This document shows, one piece after another, positions 11,155-21,727 of a DNA stretch of 34,006 bases (position 1 is the first letter of the stretch; each line of letters opens with the position of its first letter). The DNA comes from an uncultured Ectothiorhodospiraceae bacterium. Lineage in GTDB: Bacteria; Pseudomonadota; Gammaproteobacteria; Nitrococcales; Nitrococcaceae. A program made the translations under genes and the position numbers. The stretch is from assembly GCA_913056385.1 (NCBI GenBank), contig CAJXND010000019.1:1-34006 (forward strand), given 5' to 3'. The notes under the pieces are model-generated. The model was not told the origin of the DNA. It saw only the letters and a list, made by a program, of their open reading frames with translations, and searched no databases.

Positions 11155-12366
11155 ATGACTCCCTACCTCGACTACGCGGCAACGACCCCCGTTGACCCCC
11201 GGGTCTCCCGGTTCATGGCCCGGTTCGAGGGGCCGGACGGGTTTTTCGCCAACCCCGGTAGCGACCATCCCGCCGGCCATGCCGCGGCCGCGGCCGTTGA
11301 TGACGCCGCCCAGCAGGTGCTTGGCCTGCTGGACGACCCGGGTTTTCGGGTGATCTGGACCAGCGGTGCCACCGAGGCCGACAACCTGGCGATCGCCGGC
11401 CTTGCACGGGCGCTCGATCGGCGGGATAGCCCGCGGCGCCGATTACTGGTGGTAGCGACCGAGCACTCGGCGGTCCTGGCAGCCGCCCGGGTGGCAGGCG
11501 CCGCGGGTATGCGGGTGGAGACGCTGCCGGTATCCGGCGATGGCCTTCTCGAGGTGAATACGCTGGAGCGCGCGCTTGATGACGAGGTTGCGCTGGTCTC
11601 GATTGCCCCGGTGAACAACGAGACCGGCGTTATCCAGAATATCGAGCCCCTGGCCGCCGCGATTCATGCCGTGGGTGCACGGCTTCACCTGGACGCGGCC
11701 CAGGCCGTCGGTCATCTGCCCGACAATGGGCTCTATCGTCATGCCGATATGGTTTCGCTGTCCGCCCACAAATTCTGTGGGCCGAAGGGCATCGGGGCGC
11801 TCTGCTACCGGCCGGCCCTGCGTCTGGAGCCGCTGTTGCAGGGTGGTGGCCAGCAGCGGGGCATGCGGCCGGGGACGCTGCCGGTGCCGTTGATCGCGGG
11901 CATGGGTGAGGCCCTGCAGATACGGAATGACCATGATGAGCGGGTGCGTCAGCGTGGTCTCCAGCAGCGGCTTCGGCAGCACCTGGAGGCGCTCGGTGGT
12001 GTCGTGATCAATGGCCGCGGTGACGGCTCGGCGCATGTCCTCAACGCATCATTCGCGGGTGTCCAGGGCGCGGCCCTGCGCGCTGCGCTGGCCGATCTGT
12101 CGGTGGGTTTCGGGTCGGCCTGCAATAGCCGGGGCGGGCCCTCCCATGTCCTCCGGGCGATGGGGCGGCCGGATGCGCTGGCCCATGCCTCGGTGCGTTT
12201 CAGCCTCGGACGCTTCACCACCGAGCGCGATATTGACAGTGTGGCGGAGCGAGTGGCCGAGCGGGTCCGACGCCTGCGGGCCATATCACCCGTGTGGCGT
12301 GAACTTCAGGCGGGCGAGTCCATCGAAAATGTCTACGGCGTCACAACCCCGCTGAGAATGGCTTGA
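11155..12366 (+). CDS. iscS: Cysteine desulfurase, IscS type
   Basis: 403 residues, PLP enzyme that takes sulfur from cysteine as an enzyme persulfide for Fe-S clusters and tRNA thiolation. It starts with YLDYAATTP and has His104 (ATEHSAV), Asp180 (HLDAAQAVG), PLP lysine 206 (SLSAHKFCGPKG) and active-site Cys323 in GSACNSRGG. His104 and Lys206 have the same numbers as in E. coli IscS, and RFSLGRFTTE plus SPVWREL near the end mark the IscS group. The Cys loop is one residue shorter than in E. coli and lacks its ASLEP sequence. ATG 11155 is preferred to 11149 because GGGGA then has normal spacing. The next gene starts 4 bases on. Confidence 0.9.
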   Translation: MTPYLDYAATTPVDPRVSRFMARFEGPDGFFANPGSDHPAGHAAAAAVDDAAQQVLGLLDDPGFRVIWTSGATEADNLAIAGLARALDRRDSPRRRLLVVATEHSAVLAAARVAGAAGMRVETLPVSGDGLLEVNTLERALDDEVALVSIAPVNNETGVIQNIEPLAAAIHAVGARLHLDAAQAVGHLPDNGLYRHADMVSLSAHKFCGPKGIGALCYRPALRLEPLLQGGGQQRGMRPGTLPVPLIAGMGEALQIRNDHDERVRQRGLQQRLRQHLEALGGVVINGRGDGSAHVLNASFAGVQGAALRAALADLSVGFGSACNSRGGPSHVLRAMGRPDALAHASVRFSLGRFTTERDIDSVAERVAERVRRLRAISPVWRELQAGESIENVYGVTTPLRMA

Positions 12367-12370
12367 AACG

Positions 12371-12745
12371 ATGGACATGAAGCTGGAGCCTTGGAATGCG
12401 GAGAGCCTTGGAGCCCCCGGGGCGGCGCAGGGCTGGATCCACGGCGCGGCGGGACGGGTCGCCGACGGCTGTCGTGTTGATTGCTGGCTGTCAGCAGGGC
12501 CGGGCGGTATCCGCGAGGCGCGCTTCGAGGTGTTCGCGGGGCCGGAGGCCATGAGGGCCGCTGCATGGCTGGCGGACTGGCTCGCGGGCCGGTCGGTCAA
12601 GGCCGCCGAGGCGGTCACCGGGCTGTGGCTCGCCGGGCAGGCCGGGATGCCGGACGAGGCTCGAGGCGAAGGACTTTGCATTGAGGATGCACTGCGGTCA
12701 GCGCTGACCGCAGTCGCCGCCGGAGAAGGTGGGAGCGAGATATGA
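12371..12745 (+). CDS. IscU-like scaffold-fold protein lacking the canonical ligand cysteines
   Basis: 124 residues. The stretch IREARFEVFAGPEAMRAA, then WLADWLAGRSVKAAEAVTG and finally CIEDALRSAL aligns with the core of IscU (IIEDARFKTYGCGSAIAS, VTEWVKGKSLDEAQAI, LAEDAIKAAI). Its position between iscS and iscA is exactly that of iscU. By hand alignment the three cluster cysteines of IscU are replaced (PACGD by VADGC, YGCG by FAGP, HC by GE), and the LPPVK motif that binds HscA is lost (MPDEA). Three cysteines remain elsewhere: Cys34, Cys38 and Cys103. It is therefore unlikely to hold a cluster in the IscU way; a structural or regulatory partner of the desulfurase is possible. Its stop overlaps iscA by 4 bases, so it is clearly translated. 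Confidence 0.75.
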   Translation: MDMKLEPWNAESLGAPGAAQGWIHGAAGRVADGCRVDCWLSAGPGGIREARFEVFAGPEAMRAAAWLADWLAGRSVKAAEAVTGLWLAGQAGMPDEARGEGLCIEDALRSALTAVAAGEGGSEI

Positions 12746-13068
12746 CGATACAGCTGACGGTACGGGCCGCCGATCACATCCGCGACGCACTGACGCGCCA
12801 TGGCAGTGGCATGGGGCTGCGTCTGGGTGTTCGGACATCCGGTTGCTCGGGTTTCATGTACACCGTGGACTACGCCGATGCCGTGGGTGACGACGATACC
12901 CTGGTCGAGCAGCACGGTGTCTCGGTGGTGATTGATCGAAAGAGCCTGCCGTTCCTGGAAGGCATGGAAGTGGACTTCGTCAGAGAGGGCCTCAACGAGC
13001 ACTTCAGTTTCCGCAACCCCAACGTGACGGCCGAGTGCGGTTGCGGCGAGAGCTTCTCGGTGCAGTGA
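12742..13068 (+). CDS. iscA: A-type iron-sulfur carrier IscA
   Basis: 108 residues. Carries iron or preformed Fe-S clusters to apoproteins. The three ligands are intact: Cys35 in TSGCSGF, and Cys99 and Cys101 in ECGCGESF, with the same numbering as E. coli IscA. Translation is coupled to the IscU-like gene through ATGA. No hscB, hscA or ferredoxin gene follows, unlike the standard isc operon; instead a 122-base gap leads to ndk. The protein could also be called ErpA-like, but the isc context favours IscA. Confidence 0.92.
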   Translation: MTIQLTVRAADHIRDALTRHGSGMGLRLGVRTSGCSGFMYTVDYADAVGDDDTLVEQHGVSVVIDRKSLPFLEGMEVDFVREGLNEHFSFRNPNVTAECGCGESFSVQ

Positions 13069-13097
13069 TTGCCGGCATTCCGGTGGCTGGGTAGACT
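13069..13097 (+). promoter_or_regulatory. Candidate promoter of ndk
   Basis: TTGCCG (13069-13074) and TAGACT (13092-13097) are separated by exactly 17 bases; each matches four of six consensus positions. It lies directly after the iscA stop and would give a leader of roughly 90 bases. Found by eye only. Confidence 0.4.
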
Positions 13098-13150
13098 ATC
13101 GGGCGATTTTCCGGGCCCACTGCGCCATGGCGGGTGGGTTTTGTATTGTC

Positions 13151-13173
13151 GGGCCGGCGCTGACGCCGGTCCC
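13151..13173 (+). other. Stem-loop in the ndk leader
   Basis: GGGCCGGCG and CGCCGGTCCC can pair over nine base pairs with one bulged T around the loop CTGA. It ends 7 bases before the AGGAG ribosome site of ndk. No T-run follows, so it is not a terminator; it might affect translation or mRNA stability. Confidence 0.45.
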
Positions 13174-13190
13174 CCAGCAGGAGTTGATCA

Positions 13191-13619
13191 ATGGCCGTCG
13201 AGCGCACGCTTTCCATCGTCAAACCGGATGCCGTCGCCGGCAACCACATCGGCGACATCTACAACCGCTTCGAGACCGCAGGTCTGCAGATCATCGCCGC
13301 GCGTATGCTGCATCTGAGCCAGGAGCAGGCGGAGGGTTTCTACGCGGTGCACCGGGAGCGTCCGTTCTTCGGCGATCTGGTGAAGTTCATGACCTCCGGG
13401 CCGGTGATGGTGCAGGTGCTCGAGGGTGAAGACGCCATTCGCAAGAATCGCGAGATCATGGGCGCCACCAACCCGGCCGAGGCGACGGCGGGCACCATCC
13501 GCCACGACCTTGCCGAGACCCTCGACGCGAATGCGGTCCATGGTTCCGACGCGCCGGAGACGGCCCGCGATGAAATCGCTTTCTTTTTTGGTGATGATGA
13601 GCTCCACAGCCGCGGCTGA
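13191..13619 (+). CDS. ndk: Nucleoside diphosphate kinase Ndk
   Basis: 142 residues. Transfers the gamma phosphate of ATP to nucleoside diphosphates through a phosphohistidine. The N-terminal [12 protein letters not shown], the [10 protein letters not shown] block and the catalytic [12 protein letters not shown] block with His117 are all present, and the C-terminus [11 protein letters not shown] is typical. GGAG precedes the ATG. Its last 23 bases overlap the favoured start of rlmN, so the two genes are probably coupled, as is common in this lineage. Confidence 0.98.
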   Translation: MAVERTLSIVKPDAVAGNHIGDIYNRFETAGLQIIAARMLHLSQEQAEGFYAVHRERPFFGDLVKFMTSGPVMVQVLEGEDAIRKNREIMGATNPAEATAGTIRHDLAETLDANAVHGSDAPETARDEIAFFFGDDELHSRG

Positions 13620-14724
13620 AGATCGTCCGCTGACCCGCTCCGGTCGGGTCAACCTGCTGGGTCTGGACGAGGCGGGCCTGCATGGCCTGCTTCAGGAGCT
13701 TGACGAGAAGCCTTTCCGCAGTAAGCAGCTACGGCAGTGGCTTCACCAGCGGCGCGTGTTCGACTTCGACGCCATGACGGACCTGGCCAAGGGTTTCAGG
13801 GGGAAGCTGGCGGATCTCTCGGAGTTGCGCGTGCCGCAGGCGGTTTTCGATCGCGAGTCCGCGGACGGGACCCGCAAGTGGCTGCTGGCGCTGGAGAGCG
13901 GCCAGGCGGTGGAGACCGTCTACATCCCGGAACGCGGACGGGGGACGCTATGCGTGTCCTCTCAGGTGGGTTGTGCGCTGGACTGCGGGTTCTGTTCCAC
14001 CGGCAAACAGGGCTTCAATCGGAATCTGACCGCGGCGGAGATCATCGGGCAGCTACACTTTGCCACTCAGGCCCTGGAACAAGAGGGTCGTGGCCGCCGG
14101 GTCACCAATGTGGTCATGATGGGCATGGGCGAGCCGCTGGCGAACTTCCGCAACGTGGTGGCTGCCACCAACCTGATGGTGGATCCCTATGCTTGGGCGC
14201 TGTCGCGGCGGCGGGTCACGCTGTCCACGGTGGGGCTGGTGCCGGCGCTCTACCGGCTGGCGGATGTCAGTAACATCAGCCTTGCCGTCTCACTGCACGC
14301 TCCCAACGACGCGCTGCGCGACGAGATCGTTCCCATCAATCGGAAGTACCCGCTGCGGGAGCTGCTGCCGGCCTGCGAACACTACATTGGCAATACGCCG
14401 CATCACTGCATCTACTGGGAGTACGTGATGCTGGATGGCGTGAATGACGGCCAGGAACATGCCCGGCAACTGGTCGACCTGCTGGGCAATATCCCCTCCA
14501 AGATCAACCTCATCCCGTTCAATCCGTTTCCGGGCACCCGCTACGAGGCATCGCCGAGGGAGCGCATCCGGCGCTTCGCCGATACACTCCAGCGTGCCGG
14601 TTTCATCACCACGGTCCGACGCACGCGGGGGCAGGATATCGATGGGGCTTGCGGCCAGCTGGTGGGTCAGGTCATCAACCGTCGCAACCAGGGCAAACGC
14701 GGGACCACAACGGCATCCGCCTGA
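13597..14724 (+). CDS. rlmN: Dual-specificity RNA methyltransferase RlmN
   Basis: About 375 residues. A radical SAM enzyme that makes 2-methyladenosine at 23S rRNA A2503 and at A37 of some tRNAs. The cluster motif is CALDCGFC (Cys126, Cys130, Cys133); Cys352 in DIDGACGQL is the residue that carries the methyl group, and Cys119 lies just ahead of the cluster motif. [20 protein letters not shown] and [11 protein letters not shown] are further family blocks. The start is uncertain: ATG 13597 or 13594 gives the usual length, while ATG 13570 has a GGAGA at good spacing. All overlap ndk. The stop overlaps the pilF ATG by one base. Confidence 0.95.
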   Translation: MSSTAAAEDRPLTRSGRVNLLGLDEAGLHGLLQELDEKPFRSKQLRQWLHQRRVFDFDAMTDLAKGFRGKLADLSELRVPQAVFDRESADGTRKWLLALESGQAVETVYIPERGRGTLCVSSQVGCALDCGFCSTGKQGFNRNLTAAEIIGQLHFATQALEQEGRGRRVTNVVMMGMGEPLANFRNVVAATNLMVDPYAWALSRRRVTLSTVGLVPALYRLADVSNISLAVSLHAPNDALRDEIVPINRKYPLRELLPACEHYIGNTPHHCIYWEYVMLDGVNDGQEHARQLVDLLGNIPSKINLIPFNPFPGTRYEASPRERIRRFADTLQRAGFITTVRRTRGQDIDGACGQLVGQVINRRNQGKRGTTTASA

Positions 14725-15464
14725 TGCGCGTCTGGTCGGTTGTCCTCGCCGCTGTGCTATTGGCCGGGTGCGCGGTCCGGCAGGATGCGCCCCTCAGCGA
14801 TGACGACTCCGTCCGGGCCGCCCGGGCCAATACCGATATTGCTACCCATCATCTACGCAATGGTGCGCTCGGCCTCGCGCTGGAGAAAATCGAAAGGGCC
14901 CTGGGTCAGGATCCAGCGCTGATCGACGCGCATCTGGTGGCCGCGGAAGTCCGGGCACGGCTCGATGAGCCGGCGGCCGCGGAGTCGCACTTTCGTCAGG
15001 CCCTGTCCCTGGATCGCGAAAACGGCCCCGCGCTCAATAACTATGCGGCCTTCCTGTGCGGTAGCGGCCGTGTGCGTCGGGCACTCGACCTGTGGGACAT
15101 GGCGGCGGCCAATCCGCTCTATCCACGACGTGTGATGGCGTTGAGCAACGCGGCCCGTTGCCTGAGTGACGCCGGCGAGGGCACCGAGGCGGCATCCTAC
15201 TGGCGTCATGCGCTTTCGCTGCAGCCCGACCACCCGCCGGCGCTGCGGGGCATGACCGAATGGAGCCTTGCGCAGGACCGGGTCGATGCCGCACAACAGT
15301 GGTTTTCGCGCTACACTGCGATGGCGGAGGAAACCCCATCGCTGCTCTGGCTGGGGGTGCGGGTCGCCAGAGCCGCTGATGATGCGGACCGTCACGGGCA
15401 GCTTGCCCGGCGGCTCAGGGAACGATATCCCGCATCCGAGCAGGCCGCACGCTTGACGGAGTGA
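14724..15464 (+). CDS. pilF: Type IV pilus biogenesis lipoprotein PilF (PilW), TPR protein
   Basis: 246 residues. Pilotin-like lipoprotein needed for assembly of the PilQ secretin in the outer membrane. A signal peptide ends in the lipobox LLAGC (Cys16). The rest is a row of tetratricopeptide repeats, visible as NGALGLALEKIERALGQDP, PAAAESHFRQALSLDRENG and EGTEAASYWRHALSLQPDH. The position between rlmN and rodZ is the usual one for PilF. The start overlaps the rlmN stop in TGATG. No other pilus gene is visible here, so whether the cell makes pili cannot be judged. Confidence 0.9.
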   Translation: MRVWSVVLAAVLLAGCAVRQDAPLSDDDSVRAARANTDIATHHLRNGALGLALEKIERALGQDPALIDAHLVAAEVRARLDEPAAAESHFRQALSLDRENGPALNNYAAFLCGSGRVRRALDLWDMAAANPLYPRRVMALSNAARCLSDAGEGTEAASYWRHALSLQPDHPPALRGMTEWSLAQDRVDAAQQWFSRYTAMAEETPSLLWLGVRVARAADDADRHGQLARRLRERYPASEQAARLTE

Positions 15465-15471
15465 TATCTCG

Positions 15472-16527
15472 ATGACGGAGCAACAGCGCAGCGGCGATAC
15501 CAGTAACGCCGGCAGACAGATGGTCGGACCGGGTCGGCTCGTCCGGGATGCGCGTCTGCGGCGGGATATGACCGTTGACCAGGTGGCCGAGGCCCTGCAT
15601 CTCGACCGCCGCACGGTGGAGCAGCTGGAGGCCGATGACTTCGATGCGCTGCCGCCGCTCACCTTTGTGCGCGGATATCTTCGCGCCTACTGCCACCTGC
15701 TGGAGCTCGACCCCGAGCCGGTGATCAACCGCCTGGCCGAGGCCGGGATCACCGACAGCGAGAATCCGCTCAAGGCCCATGCCGGCGCCGAGGCGGGTGA
15801 CACGCGCACGCCACGACCGGTGAGTCGCGGCCCGGGGTTCCTCGGGCTGGCGCTTGGTCTTGCCCTGCTGATTGCGGGTGTGGTTGCCGCCGGCTGGTGG
15901 CTGTCGCGCTCGGAACTCTCCATTCCCTTCATTGCCCCGGCGGATGAGCAGACCGGGGCCGCAGCTGCCGACAGCGCGGCGCAGAACGCGTCTCCGGCGG
16001 ATACGTCCATGGCACCGACGCCGGATCCGGCAACGGACCCGGCGTCGGATGACGGGTCGATGACGCAGGCCCCGTCGGACACGCCATCCACCGGGACCGG
16101 CTCACCGGAACCCGCTGCTGAAGCCATGGAGTCGGCGTCCGGGACGGCGCTCGCTGCCCCCGAGGTCGAGCCGTCGCCCGCCACGGGCGCAATGGCAGAG
16201 ACGGATGAGGGGGCCGCGGACGTGTCCGGCGACCGGGCCTCCGGCGAGGAATCCCCGGCTGTGGTGCCCGAAGCCCCGGCGGCGGAGCCGGATCAACTGG
16301 TTTTCCGCTTCAGCGGCGATTCCTGGATGGAAGTCACCGATGACCGTGGCGAGCGGCTGCTCTTCGGGATGGCCGAGCCGGGTGAGGAGCGCCTGACGGG
16401 CAGGGCGCCATTCGATATTGTCATCGGCAACACGCGCAACGTCACGCTCAGGTACGGTGATGAGGAAGTCGACCTCGAACAGTATGCGCGGGGTAATGTG
16501 GCGCGTTTTACGCTGGGTGGTTCCTGA
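15472..16527 (+). CDS. rodZ: Cytoskeletal protein RodZ
   Basis: 351 residues. RodZ links MreB to the membrane and helps to keep rod shape. A cytoplasmic helix-turn-helix domain (about residues 20-85, with LVRDARLRRDMTVDQVAEAL and FVRGYLRAYCHLL) is followed by one membrane helix (123-144), a long low-complexity periplasmic linker (about 145-275) rich in Ala, Asp, Glu, Ser, Thr and Pro, and a C-terminal beta domain (about 278-351, DUF4115) beginning LVFRFSGDSWMEV. The linker is strongly acidic. The next gene is hisS; ispG, which normally stands between them, is absent. Confidence 0.93.
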   Translation: MTEQQRSGDTSNAGRQMVGPGRLVRDARLRRDMTVDQVAEALHLDRRTVEQLEADDFDALPPLTFVRGYLRAYCHLLELDPEPVINRLAEAGITDSENPLKAHAGAEAGDTRTPRPVSRGPGFLGLALGLALLIAGVVAAGWWLSRSELSIPFIAPADEQTGAAAADSAAQNASPADTSMAPTPDPATDPASDDGSMTQAPSDTPSTGTGSPEPAAEAMESASGTALAAPEVEPSPATGAMAETDEGAADVSGDRASGEESPAVVPEAPAAEPDQLVFRFSGDSWMEVTDDRGERLLFGMAEPGEERLTGRAPFDIVIGNTRNVTLRYGDEEVDLEQYARGNVARFTLGGS

Positions 16528-16568
16528 AAGGATCCGCCTGGTCATGATCTCAATCTAACGGGGAAAGC

Positions 16569-17843
16569 TTGAGTACCTCGATTCAGAACATTCGCGGTTT
16601 TGGTGACGTCCTCCCCGACGAGGGCCCGATCTGGCGGTTTGTCGAAGACACCTTCCGTCACGAACTCGAGCGCTACGGTTATGCGGAGATACGCCTGCCG
16701 ATCGTGGAGAAGACGGAGCTCTTCTCACGGTCCATCGGTGAGGTGACCGATATCGTCGAGAAGGAGATGTATACCTTCACCGACCGCAACGGCGACAGCC
16801 TGACGCTGCGACCGGAAGGAACGGCCGGCTGCGTCCGGGCTGCCCTGCAGCGCGGTCTGCTGCACAATGCGCGACCGCGGCTCTGGTATGCGGGGCCCAT
16901 GTTCCGCCATGAGCGTCCCCAGAAAGGACGATACCGGCAGTTTCACCAGGTGGGGGCGGAAGCGTTCGGTGCCCCCGGTCCGGATCTGGACGCCGAGCTC
17001 ATCCTCCTCTCGGGGCGGATTCTCCGTGCCCTCGGTATCGACGGGCTGCGGCTGGAGCTCAACAACCTGGGCATCATCGAGGCGCGCCGGCGCTATCGAG
17101 CCGCGCTGATCGAGCATCTCCAGGCGCACGAGGGCTGGCTCGATGACGACGCCCGGCGCCGACTGCATACCAATCCGCTGCGCATCCTCGATACCAAGAA
17201 CCCGCAGATGGCCGATGTGATCCGGACGGCGCCGGACCTTGCAGACTACCTCGACGAGACCTCCCGACAGCATTTCCAGGACCTGCGCTCGATGCTCGAT
17301 GCGGCGGGCCAGCCCTATGTCGTCAACAGCCGGTTGGTGCGTGGACTCGACTACTACGGTGGCACCGTGTTCGAGTGGATCAGCGACAGTCTGGGTGCGC
17401 AGGGAACCGTGCTGGCCGGCGGGCGCTATGACATCCTGGTGGAAATGATCGGTGGGCGTCCCACCCCGGCCATCGGCTTCGCGGCGGGGCTGGAGCGGCT
17501 GGTGGCCCTGGTGGAGGCGGCGGGCAGTGCGCCTGCCGCGCCGCCGGCGCATGCGGCACTGGTCGCAGCGGATGAGAATCAGCAGGCCGACATCGTGGCC
17601 CTGGCGGAAAGACTGCGTGACCGGCTCCCCTGGCTGCGACTGCAGTTGCCCATCGGCGGCGGGTCGATGAAAAGCCAGTTGCGCCGCGCCGACCGAAGTG
17701 GCGCCGCGCTGGCGCTTATCCGGGGTGCCGAGGAAACCGCCGCCGGAGAGATCACCATCAAGGACTTGCGTGGCGACGCGGAGCAGTATGCAGTGGCGAT
17801 CGAGCGGCTGCCGGAGATACTCTCCACGTTGGAATCAACCTGA
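16569..17843 (+). CDS. hisS: Histidine-tRNA ligase
   Basis: 424 residues, class II aminoacyl-tRNA synthetase. It begins [18 protein letters not shown], with motif 2 near [18 protein letters not shown], the histidine-specific block [14 protein letters not shown], motif 3 with [11 protein letters not shown], and a C-terminal anticodon-binding domain. The start is TTG with GGGGA about 5 bases upstream; no in-frame ATG fits the conserved N-terminus. It is followed after 18 bases by yfgM. Confidence 0.97.
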   Translation: MSTSIQNIRGFGDVLPDEGPIWRFVEDTFRHELERYGYAEIRLPIVEKTELFSRSIGEVTDIVEKEMYTFTDRNGDSLTLRPEGTAGCVRAALQRGLLHNARPRLWYAGPMFRHERPQKGRYRQFHQVGAEAFGAPGPDLDAELILLSGRILRALGIDGLRLELNNLGIIEARRRYRAALIEHLQAHEGWLDDDARRRLHTNPLRILDTKNPQMADVIRTAPDLADYLDETSRQHFQDLRSMLDAAGQPYVVNSRLVRGLDYYGGTVFEWISDSLGAQGTVLAGGRYDILVEMIGGRPTPAIGFAAGLERLVALVEAAGSAPAAPPAHAALVAADENQQADIVALAERLRDRLPWLRLQLPIGGGSMKSQLRRADRSGAALALIRGAEETAAGEITIKDLRGDAEQYAVAIERLPEILSTLEST

Positions 17844-17861
17844 GCAGGACGGCATTAACCC

Positions 17862-18487
17862 GTGGCATACGACGACGAAGAACAACTCGAGGCCATCCGC
17901 GCCTGGTGGCAACGGTACGGCCGCACGGTCATCGTGACGGTGGCCGTCGCGCTGGCCGTGGTCATCGGCTGGCAGCAGTGGGGAGCCTGGCAGGATCGGC
18001 AAATGGCCGCGGCGGCGTCGGACTATGCCGCCATACTGGCGTCGCTCAATGCCGGCGATCGGGAGGCAGCGGCCAACCGCCTGGAGGTGCTTCGCGAGGG
18101 GCACGCGGACAGTCCCTATGCGGCAATGGCAACGCTCGCGGTGGCGACGGCGGAATTCTCCGCGGACGAAGCCGGCGCGGCCGCGGACAGCCTTGGCTGG
18201 ATTCCGGCCAACCAACCCGGGAGTCCGCTGGCGGTGGTCGCGCGGTTACGCCAGGCCGAGGCACTCAGCGCGGCGGGCGACGATCAGTCGGCCCTGATGG
18301 CCCTTGAACCGCCACCGGAAGGCCCCCTGCGCCCACGGTACCTGGAATTGCAGGGTGATCTGGAGGCTGCCCTGGGCAACACGGATGCCGCGATTGATGC
18401 CTACCGCCAGGCACTGGAGGAGACCGGCGGTCAGCGCCGTTCGCTGCTGGAGATCAAGCTCTTCGACCTCGGTGGAGCGCCGGCATC

Positions 18488-18491
<4 letters not shown>
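17862..18491 (+). CDS. yfgM: YfgM, ancillary SecYEG translocon subunit
   Basis: 209 residues. An inner-membrane protein with a short cytoplasmic N-terminus (DDEEQLEAIRAWWQRYG), one helix (about residues 22-41) and a periplasmic TPR-like domain. YfgM works with PpiD at the Sec translocon as a chaperone platform. GTG 17862 is the start that gives the conserved N-terminus. The last bases overlap bamB in ATGA. The hisS-yfgM-bamB order is conserved across gammaproteobacteria and supports the call. Confidence 0.94.
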
Positions 18492-20312
<1,821 letters not shown>

Positions 20313-20350
20313 ACCGGGAACCTGCTCACCGGGCCTGCGATCTGACAGGC

Positions 20351-21727
20351 ATGATGCGCGGGTTACTCTTTCTGGTGCTGTCACTGGTGGTGACCGGCGC
20401 CAGCGGCCAGACGGTCCATCGCCTCACCATTGACGGGGCGATCGGGCCGGCGACGGCGCAATACGTCGTCCAGGGGCTCGAGGCGGCCGAGGCGGAGTCC
20501 GCGTCGGCCGTTATCCTGCAGATGGACACGCCGGGCGGCCTCGACCAGTCCATGCGCGACATCATCAAGGCGGTGCTCGCCTCTCCCGTGCCCGTTATCG
20601 GCTATGTCGCGCCATCGGGCGCTCGCGCGGCCAGCGCCGGGACGTACATACTCTATGCCACTCATTGGGCCGCCATGGCGCCGGGCACGAACCTCGGTGC
20701 CGCGACGCCGGTGCAGGTCGGCGGTATGCCCGGGAATCCCGATCGTGGAGGGCGTGATCCAGACGGAGGCGGGGCGCCCGAATCCGGTGAGGCCCCCGGC
20801 GATCAATCCGGTGGCGGCGCGTCGGCCACGGAGCGCAAACGGATCAACGATGCCGTGGCGTATATCCGGGCGCTGGCCGAGCTTCGCGGGCGCAATGCCG
20901 AATGGGCGGAACGTGCCGTCCGGGAATCCGTGAGCCTCTCCGCGGAGGCCGCGTACCGCGAGGGGGTCATCGATCAGGTGGCGATGAACACCGGCGCGAT
21001 ACTCGATGCCGTCGATGGCCGCCGTCTCCTGCAGGACAGCGCCGAGCCACTCCGGCTTACGGACGCCGTGATTGACGAGCGCGCGCCGGACTGGCGGCAT
21101 GAATTGCTGGCCGTCATCACCAACCCGAACGTGGCCTATATTCTCCTGCTGGTCGGGATTTACGGACTGATCTTCGAACTGGCCAATCCGGGTACACTGG
21201 TCCCCGGAGTCATCGGGGGCATCTCCCTGCTTCTGGCGCTCTTCGCCCTGCAGGCGTTGCCGGTCAACTACGCCGGTCTCGGTTTGATCGCGCTGGGCGT
21301 CCTGTTCATGCTGGGCGAGGCCCTTGCGCCGTCCTTCGGTGCCCTGGGCGTCGGAGGAGTGCTTGCCTTCGGGCTCGGGTCGCTGCTGCTTTTCGATACC
21401 GAGGGGCCGGGGTTCGAGCTCTCGATGCTCCTGGTGGCCGGCGTGACAGCAGCCAGCCTGGTGATCTTCATGGGCACGGCGATGCTCGCGCTGCGGGCCT
21501 TCCGGCGACGCGGTGTTGCCGGGCGGGCCCATATGCAGGGGGAGCAGGGCGAGGTGGTGGCAACCCGCCCGGCGCTGCGGGTCCGGGTGGAGGGCGAGCG
21601 CTGGCGGGCGAGATGTGACACGCCGCTGGAGGCGGGAGACCGGGTGCGAGTCACCGCAATCGACGGCCTGACCCTCACGGTCGAGCCGATGGACACAAGG
21701 GAGACGAATGATGATGGGGCAGTATGA
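20351..21727 (+). CDS. NfeD/ClpP-type membrane-bound serine protease
   Basis: 458 residues of the long NfeD form (1510-N plus NfeD domains). A signal sequence (1-19) is followed by a ClpP-fold protease domain with the Ser-Lys dyad: Ser95 in RAASAGT and Lys163 in ERKRINDAVAYIR. A Gly-, Asp- and Pro-rich insert lies between them (about 120-158). RNAEWAERAVRESVSLSAEA, typical of the family, precedes four or five membrane helices and a C-terminal OB-fold NfeDb domain. Family members cleave hydrophobic C-termini of stomatin-like proteins, but no stomatin gene is adjacent. Its end overlaps pdxH by 20 bases. Confidence 0.92.
   Translation: MMRGLLFLVLSLVVTGASGQTVHRLTIDGAIGPATAQYVVQGLEAAEAESASAVILQMDTPGGLDQSMRDIIKAVLASPVPVIGYVAPSGARAASAGTYILYATHWAAMAPGTNLGAATPVQVGGMPGNPDRGGRDPDGGGAPESGEAPGDQSGGGASATERKRINDAVAYIRALAELRGRNAEWAERAVRESVSLSAEAAYREGVIDQVAMNTGAILDAVDGRRLLQDSAEPLRLTDAVIDERAPDWRHELLAVITNPNVAYILLLVGIYGLIFELANPGTLVPGVIGGISLLLALFALQALPVNYAGLGLIALGVLFMLGEALAPSFGALGVGGVLAFGLGSLLLFDTEGPGFELSMLLVAGVTAASLVIFMGTAMLALRAFRRRGVAGRAHMQGEQGEVVATRPALRVRVEGERWRARCDTPLEAGDRVRVTAIDGLTLTVEPMDTRETNDDGAV

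Noticed and set aside
9394-11280. 628-codon minus-strand open frame
   Set aside because: It is antisense to trmJ and cysE and overlaps suhB in another frame; no motif or ribosome site.
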